Notes: a model not told the origin generated them from the sequence alone. 64,000 nucleotides of DNA from Moniliella sp. 'wahieum' (GCA_003971905.1 RSEE01000095.1:182804-246803); one strand, 5' to 3'; counted from the first letter of the stretch, positions 33,300-45,301 are shown. Made by a program: numbers and translations.

Positions 33300-34200
33300 C
33301 ACTTCTTTTTCGTGTGTGCCTACCGGCATACTGTCGGCCCATTTTTCTGTTCGTTGAGTTTCATCGGACGCCATACCCGCCGACCCCATATCCCCCTGGC
33401 AAATTGCCAGGGAGGTGTGAACATTCCTGCCACACACTTGTTGTGTGAAAGATACACCCAGTCGAGCACCGGTCCTTGCTACTTGCCCGTGGCAGGACTG
33501 CTGCAATATTACCCGCCGCCTCTGCGTATCTCGTTATACTGCAAAGGCCGCTTTCCCTCCCTTGTCTTCCCCCAACCCGCTCCCCCCCTTTCGTTTTTCA
33601 ACGACATCTCGTACTGCCCCTCCCGCTTTTGGCGTTGTTCTTATAGACCTTGACATGTTTGCCATAGATATCATCTGTATTTAATCCGTGGTCGCCTTGG
33701 GGATTCATGAGCTTGCTCTCAACCTCTAGAAGATGGTTTGCACGGCCTAATGATTAATGATCCTGTTTCCCAGCGATATCCTAAGTGCAGTGGTAAAGCG
33801 ACGAAAGGTGCTGGGTTGAACGTTGAACGTTGAACACAGACTGTGGAAGAGAAGAAGGAGGAATGGCACTATAATAGCAGGCCTGCGAGAGAGCACATGG
33901 ATACTAGTGCGGTGCCGTATGTGTAAGAAGGTCAGAGTGATGGGAGGTGGCTGGCCCTCGGACACTTAGTCAACAGGCCCATCCTCCCAATACATGAACG
34001 AAACAAGGAGCGAAGGAAGCATCCCAGGAGCGCCAGTCAAAACGGCTCGTTGCAGGTAGGTGTGGGCAAAAAAATTGCTCTTGGGCTGTTGAAACAGCTG
34101 CATGTGTTTTACCAACTCCGCACAGAAGCGGAATCGATTAAACGACGGCTACTTGCAATTTTGTGGGCGGGCCCGGCCCACTGCCACTCCATTCCCCATC
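33300..34200. other. intergenic with TTGAACGTTGAACGTTGAAC motif
   Basis: No gene is seen. At 33816-33835 there are three head-to-tail copies of TTGAACG, part of a motif recurring in this window. Confidence 0.4.
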
Positions 34201-34202
34201 CC

Positions 34203-36073
34203 ATGCCATCCCACTACCTCCTCTATGGACCCCAGCTCGTCCCGGGCCAGTCCCCGCCCCCTTGGTATGCACCTACGGAGGATGCTGCGATGGCAGCGTT
34301 TGGAAGCACTTCTTTTGTTTCTTCTACGCCCTCTGCCTTGCCCTTTTCTCCCGACCCGCAGACGCCGCAGCCGGCAGCAGCGGCGCGGGGTCGTGGTTCT
34401 TTGGGTGCGCGTCGAGGGCAAGTAGCCGGAAGATTCGATGAAGGGGGGGGCGAACGGCGGGATCAAAGAGGCGGCGGATCAGGGAACGGAATGCGAGGTG
34501 GACGAGGAGGTGGGCGGCGGGGCGGACGGGGAGGCTCAAATGGGGTGGTCGATCAACTGGCCCAGTTCTGGCCCAGATTTATCTCGTCCCCCGCGATTGG
34601 TGTTGCGCGTCCTAAGGCGCCGGTACCACGACATCCATCAAGCAGACCACCTCGACCTCCCCCTCCTCCTCCCCATAATTCCCATCGCCCGTATCACCGT
34701 GATGACCATGTCCATGCGCCCCGAGGGCGAAGGGCAGCGCCTAGAGGGAGAGGGGCAGCACGAGGGGGAGGGCGCAGCCGACCGCGCCCCTCTTCGAAAA
34801 GCCCCGAAATTCTCCCGCCAACGACACTTTGGCCAGTCTCGAGGCTGCCGATGCACTCGACTTTCGAGCGTTGGAGTTGGCTGGATATCCGCGCTCTGTC
34901 CTCGCTCAACCCTCCCGCAGGTTGCGCCAGTCCAAAGCGAATGAAGAAGATGTCCAACGGGCCACACGCGAAGCAGCCGGAGATCCAGACCGGCAAAGGG
35001 ATTTGCTTCGTGGTTACCGCAACTTTCGCGGTGTGTGCTTCCAATGTGCTCGTTTGGAGCGGGACGGATACCCCAAGGAGGTCTGCGACGTCAACCTTCT
35101 GCTCAAGAACGGGCCCGGCTCGTACAAAAGAAGACGATCGTCGCCGCGATCTTCGCTATGCGCAGCAGCAGGAACATGAACTGTTGGAACAGAAGAAGGC
35201 ACAGACTCCACCCCCCCCCGACGCCTGATCCATCCACAACGCTGGACCAACCGGCCTTGGAACCCACTGAGGCCATTGAGTTAGAATCCTCACCACTGCC
35301 TTCCAGCCCTGGATCAGCTATTGCTTTGTCTGACAATGGTTCAAGGCGTCCCTCTTTACCCGCCGCATATGGCGGTTCGTTTGAGGCCGAAAGCTCCTGT
35401 TCTGAAGTTGAGGTGGGTCCGATCCCCGACACAGAGGATGAGTTGGGACATGTCGACGATGATGTGGTGGAGCTTGTCCACCCCCCCTCTTCTCCTGTGG
35501 CGTCTGCAAGAACCCGCGAAGGGTCCCAGTCCCCTGCCCCCGTTCGGGGCAAGCGCAAGCGGGTCATCGTCAGCTCTTCCCCAGAACCCGGCGAGGGAGA
35601 AGGGATGTCCACCCTTCTTGACTTTGCCTCCAATGGACTTCTGGATGACGAGCCCCCCAATTTAGACCCGCTACGAATTCGTCGCAACAGCAGGCATCGC
35701 CCCGTCTGCACTGCCAACATCGACATCTGCCGTTCCCTTGTCCACCGAGCCCTCTTCGACTCATGGCCATTCCGTGGACGCACCATCTGTTCTCGCAACA
35801 TCCCCACCGTTCTTCCCCTTTTTTCTCCATCTGTTCCAGTCCCCGAGGAGGGAGGGTCATCGTGTCCAGTTACCCGAGGCCCCATCCCATCCTATCAGGG
35901 TGAAGGAAGAAGGTGGCGGAGCGGAGTCTCCTTTTGCGGGCGTGCAACCACATCCAACGGATGCTCAAGGCCCAACCTTGAACGAGGGCGGGGAACATGC
36001 TACACCTCATGTACCGTGGGACCCACTTGCACTTGACTCGTCCTCCCTTGGCTGGAACGACGATCAAAGCTGA
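34203..36073 (+). CDS. RGG-rich protein with Cys-rich core, unknown function
   Basis: The start MPSHYLLYGPQLVPGQSPPP leads into a Gly/Arg-rich segment (GRGGGRRGGRGG near 34500 and GRRAAPRGRGAARGGGRSRP near 34730), typical of RNA-binding low-complexity regions. A more ordered part follows: ALDFRALELAGYPRSVLAQP, then LLRGYRNFRGVCFQCARLER and PKEVCDVNLLL. Its C-x2-C...C could bind zinc. Then come a charged helix (YAQQQEHELLEQKKAQ) and a long acidic/Ser/Pro tail with RGKRKRVIVSSSPEPGEGEG. At least three frame changes are needed. Nuclear or RNA-related function is inferred from composition only. Confidence 0.5.
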
Positions 36074-36441
36074 ATGCCACGCACCTCCCCTAAGGTCCGC
36101 TGATCTAGCTCCGGCTCCTGTGCTGTGGACTGGCGCATCTGCACTGGGATCTTCCTCCTCCGTTGGGACGACGATTTCCGCGGAAGTTTACGCCCCTCCC
36201 CTGAGCTCGGCTGTTCTGCCAACATCCTCGGGCAGTCCAATTACCTTCCCTCTCAGTTGGGTGCGGAGCAATCGCCAGCAAGTGTGCCCTACCTGCCCAC
36301 CGGAATGACAATGCGCTGTGCCGAGAACTGCATCACGTGGCCTTTCCGAGTCAACTTTATGACGCCCCTCCAAGCTAGTCCTCACACGAGTACAAGTGCG
36401 TCGCAATTTGATACCCTGGTTGTTGCTAGTCCTCGGGCCAC

Positions 36442-37409
36442 TTGGGGTACGTCCGGACGGATAGGTCAGAGCAAGCCACCTTGGCTGACCCTCCTGGTAT
36501 CAAGACCGAGGGGTTCCAGGTGCACGATTTTCGCCGCATTACTTCTCGCGCTTCCGTCTTGGTTGCTTCAAACTGGAGTTGCAACCGGGACAGAGCAGCC
36601 GTTTCAGGCGGCGATCCTGATATCGGACGGGTCGGGCGGGCAAGAGTGGTGTGTCCACGTACTGGAAAATAAGCCTCACAATATGGGTGCGACCTGTGTG
36701 TCGGGGTTCCCAAGGGGAGCGAAGACGTTGCCTTTGCCACGGGCGGCTCAGACTCGAGTGTGTACTATTGGGCGTGGGCTTCGACAATGGATCAGGGCTC
36801 GCTCAACACGGCGGCGACGACGATGCGGTTGCATACGCTGCACCAGGGCCAAGCGCTGCATGCGTTGGAGGTGCTCCCTTCGACCGCGCTGGACACAGGC
36901 ACGGGACAACACGACGAGCCGCCGCACCCCAGCCGCTGTCTCGTGTCGTGCAGCACGGGGGCGAGCGCCAGCCGCGCAGGCCGGCTCGTGGGCTGGGACA
37001 TCCACGCGCACAAGGAACGGTTTGTCTGGACACTGTCCGACCGGTACTCGCGCCTGCTGCGCACAGCCCAAGGTCGATCTCATGCTCGCCACGTGCCTGC
37101 GTGCGGACGCCGAGAAGCTCAAGCTGTGGGACGTGCGGCAGGCGCGGTGCCGGTGCGCGTGTTCGGGTGGGCGTCGGCGACGAACGCCGCGGCGGCTGGC
37201 CCGGGGGCGCATTCCACCCGGTGCGCAGATGCTGTATGCGCAAGGATGCGACGACGGGCGGGTGCGCGTGTACGACTGCGCAAGCCGGCGGTGGCGGTGC
37301 ACGTGGGCGACCCGCAGTTTGACCGTCCGTTCGGCGACCTGTTCTGGCAGGACGAGGGGTGGTGGGCGCACAGGGCGCCTCGATTGTGTCCTTCTCGGGG
37401 CTGCTGTAG
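36442..37409 (+). CDS. WD40-like repeat protein
   Basis: The open frames fit beta-propeller repeats. DVAFATGGSDSSVYYWAWAS (about 36730-36790), AGRLVGWDIHAHKERFVWTL (about 36980), LMLATCLRADAEKLKLWDVR (about 37080) and MLYAQGCDDGRVRVYDCASR (about 37230) each have the G-[SD]-D...V-x-x-[WY] ending of a WD unit. The last repeat leads to QFDRPFGDLFWQDEGWWA and ends GASIVSFSGLL with TAG at 37407-37409. Frame breaks separate most repeats. The N-terminus is unclear; upstream sequence (36040-36440) may belong to this gene and carries two copies of a GTTI-x-AE-x-x-APPL motif. I cannot assign it to a specific WD40 family. Confidence 0.5.
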
Positions 37410-37683
37410 GCTGGATCTAATCTAATGCATAAAGAGCGACCGTCCCATGGATGCACGAAGCTTGGATGGATATGGGCGTGGGGACGCAGAGAGCGCACAC
37501 GCCCCAAGGCTGCCGCCGACAGGGCGGCAGTGGCTGTGCTCCACCTGGGCCGCACGGCCCCGCCGTGGCCTGTGCGTCGTAAAGTAGTGCACTGCCTATT
37601 CGCTACCTTTAGTTAGTCTCTGGTGCAGCTTATAAGAGGGCAGGGGCGCAACTACCCCGTTCGCCCCTTCATCCCCCCCCCCA

Positions 37684-39677
37684 ATGAGCCTGTTTGACAA
37701 GTTCGAGAGTGCCAGGGACAAGGCCCAGCAGGCCGCGCAAAAGACGCTTTGGGCCGAGCCAGCAGGACCACCCTCCCCATCCCGCCCCACCGCATCGGGC
37801 GGCGCTCCCAACAGGGCACACAGCCTGGACAGGCCAGCTACGTCTACAGACAGCCACATCCCGGGGTGCCCCTCCGCCGGGCTCAGCCACAATCAGGCCC
37901 ATTCCCACCTGCAGGCCAGCAGCCAGACGTACCTCCCCGACGCTCTCCTCCTATGCCATTGGCGGAACCACCAGCTCCTTCAACTGCCCCATTTGTTGCG
38001 CCAGGGTATTGCCCAGTATGACCCGCGCTTGAACGCCAACAGAGCGTTTTTCGTGTACAATGCCGCGCTCAAGGGTGTGTCGGTCGACTTTGATGCACTT
38101 GACCGCGAGCTCCACAAGCTGGCCCAATCTTCCTACGAATATTCCCAAGACCATCTTGGCTCCCGTCGACTCGATGGTGTGGGCGATGAGGTGTTGGTGG
38201 ACATGCTAGACCGCTTTGCCTACACTTCGGCATTGCAAGGCGATCTGTTTCAGGGCCATGCCAAGAGACTCGAGGAGGCACGCAAGGAACAAAAACATAT
38301 GTGGCTCGCTGCTCCCCCGAGTCGGACGAGCTGCTGCAGGCTCGTCTTCACCGCATTCGCCTTCATCGGCAACTGAATGAACTTCGTTCCGAGGCGACCA
38401 AGAAACCCTCTTCACCCCAGGCGAAAAAATTCCATGACGTTCAAGTCGAGCTCACCAAACTCGAAGCCGACGCTGGCCCCAAGGAGGTGGAGGCAGCATA
38501 TGCCAAGCGGGCTCTTGTTCGTACCTACTATGAGAAACGAGGAGATGCGCTGGCGCAGCTTGGGGCTCAACTGATGGAGTTGGGGCGGTATGAGAAGCTG
38601 CTCGCCCGCCAAATCCCACAAGCAGCGGACCAGAGCCGGATTTCGGACCCTGTCACGTTCCCCTCTGAGCGCGAGGAGAAGCATGACCGAAACGCCAAAC
38701 CAGCTTGGTCTGGCGCGATCCGCACGAGCGAAATCTTTGCTGCCATCAAGCCCGCGCTTGACGTTGTTCAGATTGATACCTCCGATTTGCCCAATGTACC
38801 TTCTTCCCAGACTCCCGCGGCACAAGTTGACAACCAGGCTATCGTCACCACCCCTTCCAGCACCGCGGACTTGGTCAAGCCCACAACTATCACTAGCACG
38901 GGTCTGAGCCCGCTCGCGAATAGCCCCGGGGAGAGGGGAGAGGACGAGCCAAGGATCTGTGCTACCTACCTCGTCTGCCTCTGGACACGGTGCCGGAGGA
39001 CCGGATGCTCACGTCACTGTCGCCCCACTTCCCAATAAATATGCGACCGAAGCTGATCCTGGTGCGCCAGCGGTGCTGCTGTCAACAACGGATCATCCCA
39101 CCGCCACGGTCGCCCCCCCGCTTGCGCTCCAACCCGGTGCTGCAGGACAACTGGGAAATTCGGCTGCACAACCAGAGGTGCCTTTTGAAGCAGAGCCTGC
39201 GCAGAACAGCATGCTTTCATCCCCGCCTGCGGAAGAGTTCCACGATGCCCACGAGCCGATCGAGCCCTCGCCCGCGGAACAGGTGTGGGCCACCCCCGTG
39301 CGGCGTGATACGGAGGTATGGCCAGGCAGGCTACAACCCCTTCATTACGAACAACGTGGTATTACCTCCACCGACGGTGGGGCTGGTCATCCCTTGGGCG
39401 AGTATGGGGGAGGAGGGACAGCAGACGTCGTCGATGTCGATAGACCAACTGTCACCTGCCGCCCTGTTGCCGGCAGCTCCAGCTCCAGCTTCCGCTCCCG
39501 CTCCCTCCCCATCAGCACAGGCGGCCGTAGCTCCGCCATCGGCTACACCCGACCTGGAGACGCGGATGCAGGCTGCGCGCGACGCCAAGGAGAAGGAGGC
39601 GCAGCTGGACAGGGCGCGCAGCGCAGCAGTACGAGGATGCAGACGCGGAAGACGCACCGCCGCCTTACCACGGATAG
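37684..39677 (+). CDS. BAR-domain-like membrane-scaffold protein
   Basis: The start MSLFDKFESARDKAQQAAQK is preceded by a C-rich leader. After a Pro-rich linker, the region 37990-38640 is predicted helical: NANRAFFVYNAALKGVSVDF, FDALDRELHKLAQSSYEYSQ, DELLQARLHRIRLHRQLNEL and YEKRGDALAQLGAQLMELGR. The last segment, with AKRALVRTYYE before it and YEKLLARQIP after it, resembles the end of fungal Pil1-like/BAR helices. A disordered acidic/Pro-rich tail ends EDAPPPYHG at the TAG at 39675-39677. Frame breaks occur near 38310, 38960 and 39330. A role in cortical membrane organisation is inferred. Confidence 0.5.
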
Positions 39678-40039
39678 GAGCCGAGCTGGAGTTGAAATTG
39701 AACACTGGATACGTAATGCGCGGGGTAGGCGGGCGGAATTGGGGCAGGCGCGGCGATGCGCCGTTCGAACGGGCGGTGCTGGCGTGCACGGGGCAGCACC
39801 AGGCAGCACAGCACACACCCGCAGCACCGTCGATCCAGTTCGCAAACTTAGCCTGTCCGCCGCCGCCGCCGCTGGCTCTCTCCACCTCACCACCTTCGCG
39901 CCCCGTCTTGAGGTATGTCCTGCCGCCCCTCCTCTCCCACCACCACCACCACGGCTGCCACCATGGCCGCCACCACGCCCCCATCCTCACCGCGTCCGAT
40001 GCTGCTGCCCGTTCTAACCCTGCCTGCTAGACTGCCGCC

Positions 40040-40548
40040 ATGACTGCCGCCGACTTTAACACGGAGCTCTGCCCTGTCTATGCGCCCTTCTTTGGCGCCA
40101 TGGGCTGCGCCGCGGCCATCGTTTTCACCTGCTTTGGCGCCTCGTACGGCACGGCCAAGAGCGGTGTGGGCCTGAGTGCAATGGGTGTCCTGCGCCCCGA
40201 CCTGCTCATCAAGTCCATCATCCCCGTCATTATGGCCGGTATCGTGGCCATCTACGGCCTGGTGGTATCGGTGCTGATCTCGTCGGGCATCAAGTCGCCC
40301 ATGTCGCTGTATGCTGGCTTTGTTCAGCTGGGCGCTGGCTTGTCCGTCGGCCTCGCTGGTCTGGCCGCTGGGTTTGCCATTGGCGTGGTGGGCGACGCGG
40401 GCGTGCGCGGCACGGCGCAGCAGCCCCCCGTCTCTTCATTGGTATGGTCCTCATCCTCATTTTCGCCGAGGTGCTGGGTCTGTACGGCCTGATTGTTGCC
40501 CTGATCATGAACACGCGTGTGCAGGACGACATTGGCTGCTCCCTCTAA
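40040..40548 (+). CDS. VMA3: V-ATPase proteolipid subunit c
   Basis: Subunit c forms the proton-carrying rotor ring of the vacuolar H+-ATPase. [20 protein letters not shown] starts a four-helix proteolipid with the standard segments [40 protein letters not shown] and [20 protein letters not shown]. The frame breaks after [12 protein letters not shown] at a run of six C (40424-40429). In another frame the sequence continues as [20 protein letters not shown], which contains the essential membrane Glu, and stops at 40546-40548. Total length about 168 residues is close to the usual 160-165. The break is probably an indel in the C run. Confidence 0.93.
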
Positions 40549-41024
40549 ATGTTCTAATGCACCCCTTGGGGCCCCGCTTGTCTCGCTCTGCGCTGGGTGG
40601 GGGGTAGGTAAACACACCATTTTGTTTCAACCTTGGAGGATCCCAGCCAAATCAATCTATGGTTGACTTGATGGACACAGCATTGCCTTTTTTTTCAAGG
40701 AGGGACCCACCCTGTCCTCGCTTGGGGTTTCCCTCCACCCCCTCGGCCCTTTCCCGTTTGCTTTTTGTTTCCGGACCAATTCGGATTGCCCCCCTTGGAC
40801 ACCAGTTGCTCTTGCTTATCGTTGCTTGTAGTAACGCCCAAGCACACCCCGGCACAACTGTAAGCCTATCATCCCTTTCTCTATGCACAAAATGTGGTCT
40901 ATTGCCCCCATGCTGCGGACAGGTAGAGCTAGCGTAGTGATATGTGCCTACTGCGCATGACGGGTTCCTGAACAAGACAAAAGGGAGCTGAGGAGAGATG
41001 CAAGAATGGATGGATATAGGTCAA

Positions 41025-42742
41025 TCATACAGACATGGCGTCCTCGTCGTCACTCCATGCGTCCCCTCCGCCGAGCGGCTCCTCGAGCAGTTCCCCCCGA
41101 GCCGTTGAATTGACCAGCTCGCGGCGCACTTCGGGAGAGATACCATCATGGTACTGGACACGGAGCAAATCGATCAGTGCCGTCTTTTGGTCGGGCGTCA
41201 AGTCTTGTTTGTAGCGCTGGGCAAATACCAGTAAGCTCTGGTGCCACAGCACGGGCATGCGGCGTTCTCCGGTCGAGTACCCATCCACCTTGACTGCCTC
41301 AACGCCTTTGCTTGGGTCGGAAAATTTAAGAAAGTGGAAAACGAGCGCATCAACAACCTTGTAGGGCAATGCGTACTTCTTGTCGAGCAAGACGCGGATA
41401 AAAAGCGAGGTGGGGCCCTTGTATGGCATCGTAGCCAAATGAAGCAGCGCCGCAGCCGAGTGGAGCATGGGCACCGATACTTTTGCAGGACAGAGGAAAT
41501 GATGGCGGCTTCCTTGAGCGTCACTGTGCCGCTCTCAATCATGGGGAACAGGAACCCCTTGAAAAAGGCCGAGGGTTTGTAGAGCGCCTTCTTGATCGCA
41601 TCGTACATCTGTACCGACAGTTTCCCCTTGTCGTCAATCTCGTCGCGTACCTTGTCCAGCAGAACAAGCTCAAAGTACCGTTGCGTCTGGTACGCCTTGA
41701 GGTTGCTCACGCAGATCCTCGTCACAGCCAGTGTGGCATGAGGGGTCCACTCTTGGATTGGTAATGTACAAGATCGTCTCCCAGGCGGGCAGGGTGGGAA
41801 TGATCTTCAATGGCTTAGGAAGCGGGCCGGACTTGTAACGGGAAAGGAGTTGTCCAACCCTGGGGTGCGACGCGAGTCAGTAGGAGAGACCAACATATTG
41901 GAAGGGGCACAACGTACTTTGTGTAGACCTCGACCACCTTCGGGGTGATGCTAGGCGGGAGCTTGTTCTCAGGCCCCGAGGCACCTCCGCCACCCATCTT
42001 CATTGCCTCTTGCTCTTCCAGCTTGGCCATGATGATGTCCGCAAGCGTCCGTCCTCCTGCTGCCGGGGGCTCGTCCCCATCAGGCAATGCGTCGGCCAAG
42101 GCGGCAAACTCGCCACCCAATTTGGCACCTGCGCGTTCACGCTTGCGCTCTCCAACAGGGCCTTCCAGCTCTTCAATCAACTCACGCTGGTTGGGGTCCA
42201 GTTCGAGCCCGCGATAGGTTTCTTCCAGATCCTCGTCGCCCGACTCGGCTTGGGCCTCATCAAGTTCCCCGTCATCGGACGAAATCTCATCGTCGTCAGC
42301 CAAGACCACTTGGCGACCAAATCGAACCGTCTTTCCCACTTCCTCATCATCCCTTTGGCGCAGATGCATGCGTGCATCCACCCCGAGCCGCTCCGCCTCC
42401 TCCTCAGCTTCGATCTCGGCTTGCTGCTCCTGCGCGAGGCGGAGAATGTTGCGGGACAACTTGGGATCGACAAATGCACCCGCACCCGCATCGGCCGAGC
42501 CGTGGACTTGGGCACCCGTGATGTGGCCACCAGGACCGTCGAGGTCCATCTCTGCTTCCTCGTCGTGCGCGGCGCCCGTCTTGCCCACTTTGCCCTTGCG
42601 GCGGCCGGGGCACTGACCCGACCGTATTTGTTCCGCAGCTCCTCCTCGCGCAGCTCCTGGGCGAGAGACTGCTTCTGGCCTGCTTGTCGAGCGGCTTGAG
42701 CGCCGACTTCTTCTTGGGCTTGGACGCAGGCGCACGCGGCAT
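41025..42742 (-). CDS. ENP1: bystin/Enp1, 40S ribosome biogenesis factor
   Basis: Enp1 is a pre-40S factor needed for 18S rRNA processing and small-subunit export. The start at 42742 gives a basic N-terminus ([20 protein letters not shown]), then the acidic middle [20 protein letters not shown] and the linker [12 protein letters not shown]. An intron at about 41920-41860 precedes the bystin core. Core motifs include [40 protein letters not shown] and [20 protein letters not shown]. The stop is at 41025. Frame breaks occur near 42690, 42605 (GG in a GGG context), 41730 and 41470. It is divergent with PRMT3, sharing a short promoter. Confidence 0.9.
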
Positions 42743-43012
42743 CGTGGTGGCTGGGTCGGGTGAGTAACGAGTAACCAGCGCGGTGGGTGCGTAGCACGCC
42801 CTTGCACCGCAAGCACTCTACTCGAAAAAAAAATTTTTCGGGTTCGGAACTGGAGCAAACAATTGAAAATTGAAATGCCGTGGGGGCACAGGCAATGTTT
42901 CAACTGAAGGCGTTATTTGAGCTGGATCCAGTCGCTCCGTCGGGCCTCGAAAAAATATTTGCTGGGCGTGCCCTTCTCCCGACAACCAGCAACTGCCCTT
43001 GCCTGCTAAACG
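42743..43012. promoter_or_regulatory. shared divergent promoter of ENP1 and PRMT3
   Basis: A 270-bp gap holds an AT-rich core at 42823-42840 (CG, nine A, five T, CG), standing out in GC-rich surroundings. Both flanking genes act in or on ribosome production, so shared control is plausible. Confidence 0.45.
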
Positions 43013-45144
43013 ATGGCAGCCGACGCTTCTCTCTGCGGCCGCCTCGCCCTCTGCGCCTACATCCGCACCGACCACCGTGCCTCCGGCTTCTTCCGCCTCT
43101 GCCTCTGCCTCTGCCTCTGCCTCTGCCTCTGCCTCCGCTCCCTCCCGCCGCGGTCCGTCCGTCCCTCGCTTCCGACTCGGACGATTCGGACGGCGACGAT
43201 GACGACACGTGGGACGACTTTGACGACCAGGAGGGCACGGGCCTCTCCTACGCCGAAGGAGCCACCCACGGGGCGTCTGGGGGCTCCGCCAACCCACCTT
43301 GCCTTGTTTCCAGACGCTGGTTCGACAGAGCTCAAGACGTTTTCGAGTGCCACCGAGGCACTGGACCACGCCTCGGCGCTTGGATGCGACCTGGTCGCCG
43401 TTGTCCAGCGCCTGGGATTGGATGCGCTGGCTGTAATTCGCCTACTCAACCATTTGCGCCGTGCCCCTGGCAGTGTCAGCCCCCAACAAGTCGCGGCTCT
43501 GACTGGGAACGAGCCGTACCTGTCGGATGACGCAGAACTGAACCCTGTTCCTGGTCGGAAAACGATGGTCTACTGCGTGTGTATCCTACCCCCACCCCCG
43601 TTTCCTATGTTAACCCTTGATTTGGGGTACCAAACGCTAACGTGTACCTTTACCTTGTGTCGGATGGGATCTACCAGAAATCGACTTTGATGACCTTCTC
43701 GAGGCACGTGCCAACGCGGGCCAAGCGGATTCGGGCGACATTCATTTGCGCAACCGGGTAGCTGAACTCGAGTCGCAGTTGCAAGCGATCCAAATGTCCT
43801 ATGCCGACTTGCAAGCGCGCTCCCTCAAGATGCTAGGACTCAAAGCGGATGGGACACCGACAAAGGATGCCGCTGGACTGGCGGCGACGCCTGCCAAGCG
43901 AGACGACGATACCAATTACTTTGATTCGTATGCTGGCAACGACATTCACCAGACCATGCTGAGTGACACGGTGCGTACCCTCACCTACGCCAAGTTCATT
44001 CTTGCGCCCGAGAATGCGCACATCTTCCGCGGCGCCCGCGTGATGGACATTGGTGCCGGAAGCGGGATTTTGAGCATGCTCGCGGCGCGTGCGGGCGCAG
44101 CACAAGTGATCGCTGTCGATGCAAGCAACATTGCCGTTCGTGCCGAGAAGAACATTCGTGAAAACGGACTGAACCACATCATCCGTGTTGTGCGAGGCAA
44201 AATCGAAGACTTGGACGAGGAGCTGGCGCCGTACCGGGGTAAGGTGGACGTGATCATTTCCGAGTGGATGGGTACTTTTTGCTGTACGAGTGCATGCTGC
44301 CTTCGGTCCTGCATGCGCGAGACCTGTACCTGCGCACAAAGCCCAACCCCCAGCGTCCCCTTGCTGGGCCCACCGGGCTGCTCGCTCCCAGCCACAACCG
44401 CATGACGCTGGCGGCCGTGTCGGATGCGGAGCTGCTGCACGAGCGGATCAACTTTTGGAACGACGTGTACGGGTTCAAGATGAGCGCTATGACCGAGGGC
44501 CTGTTTGACGAGGCGTATGTCGAGACCCTTTCACCCGAGAGCATCGTGTCGAACGTGGTGGACATCTTTGACCTCCCGCTCGGTATCCTGCCTGCCAAGC
44601 AGCCTGTCTTCCGCAGCCCGTTCCAGCTGGAGCTGCAGAAGGATGCGACGGTGCACGGGTTCACCTCGTGGTTCGACACGTGGTTCATGACTTCTCACCA
44701 GCCCTACCGAGTGGACGACAAGGGGAGCCGGTGCAGATGAAGGGGGGGCAGGTGCTGGACCTGCCCACGTGCACGACCAAGCCGGTCGAGGCGTCGGACG
44801 TACCGGGGATTGAGCTGCGCGGCAACCAGATCGCGCCGGCGCCCACGGCGGAGCAGGAAGAGAAGGACGCCAAGGCGGGGGGGCTGGCAGTGTCGTTTAC
44901 CACGGGGCCGTACGGCAAGCCGACGCACTGGAAGCAGAGTGTGTTCCTGCTCCGGGAGCCGATCGAGGCCAAGCGGGGGGAGCGGATCGTGGGGGACATG
45001 ATCGTGACGCAGTCGGAGAGCAACTCGCGCGAGCTGGATGTGGAGCTGCACTACCTCGTCCAGCCGTCGACGGCGGGCACGGCGGGCAAGACGGCGGGCA
45101 AGCACGTGCAGACGCGCATGGTGAGTCTGTTCAAGGTGAGGTAG
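43013..45144 (+). CDS. PRMT3: protein arginine methyltransferase 3
   Basis: PRMT3 methylates arginines, notably in ribosomal protein uS5. The N-terminus has a Ser-Ala repeat coded by TGCCTC units, an acidic stretch (SDSDDSDGDDDDTWDD), and a region matching the PRMT3 zinc-finger neighbourhood (SSATEALDHASALGCDL, VVQRLGLDALAVIRLLNHL) but without the usual finger cysteines. An intron at about 43577-43676 follows. The methyltransferase core is complete: DDTNYFDSYAGNDIHQTMLS, motif I MDIGAGSGILSMLAARAGA, double-E loop SEWMG...YFLLYECML, and the THW loop PTHWKQSVFLLREPIEAKRG. One-base gaps at GGG (44270-44272) and GGGG (44722-44725) break the frame. The start at 43013 is uncertain; N-terminal pieces lie in three frames. 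Confidence 0.85.
43086..43138 (+). repeat. (TGCCTC)n hexanucleotide repeat
   Basis: About seven units inside PRMT3, encoding alternating Ser and Ala in one frame and Leu/Cys in another. Length change here would shift only the linker. Confidence 0.85.
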
Positions 45145-45301
45145 GCGGCGGTTGAATGAATGCTGTCAGGGACTGCGACCGAGGGCTGGTCGAATAGCGA
45201 GTAGTGGCCAGTGTAACCCCAGGCGGAATGCATGCCGTGCTCTGTATTCCGCCCGCTATCCATGCTTAGTGTTTAGGTTTAGCTGGGAGCAAACGACAAC
45301 T

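Noticed and set aside
32536-33342. 268-codon Leu/Ser-rich open frame on the minus strand
   Set aside because: Reverse reading of GAG/AAG/GCC repeats in the Ala/Glu/Lys-rich gene.
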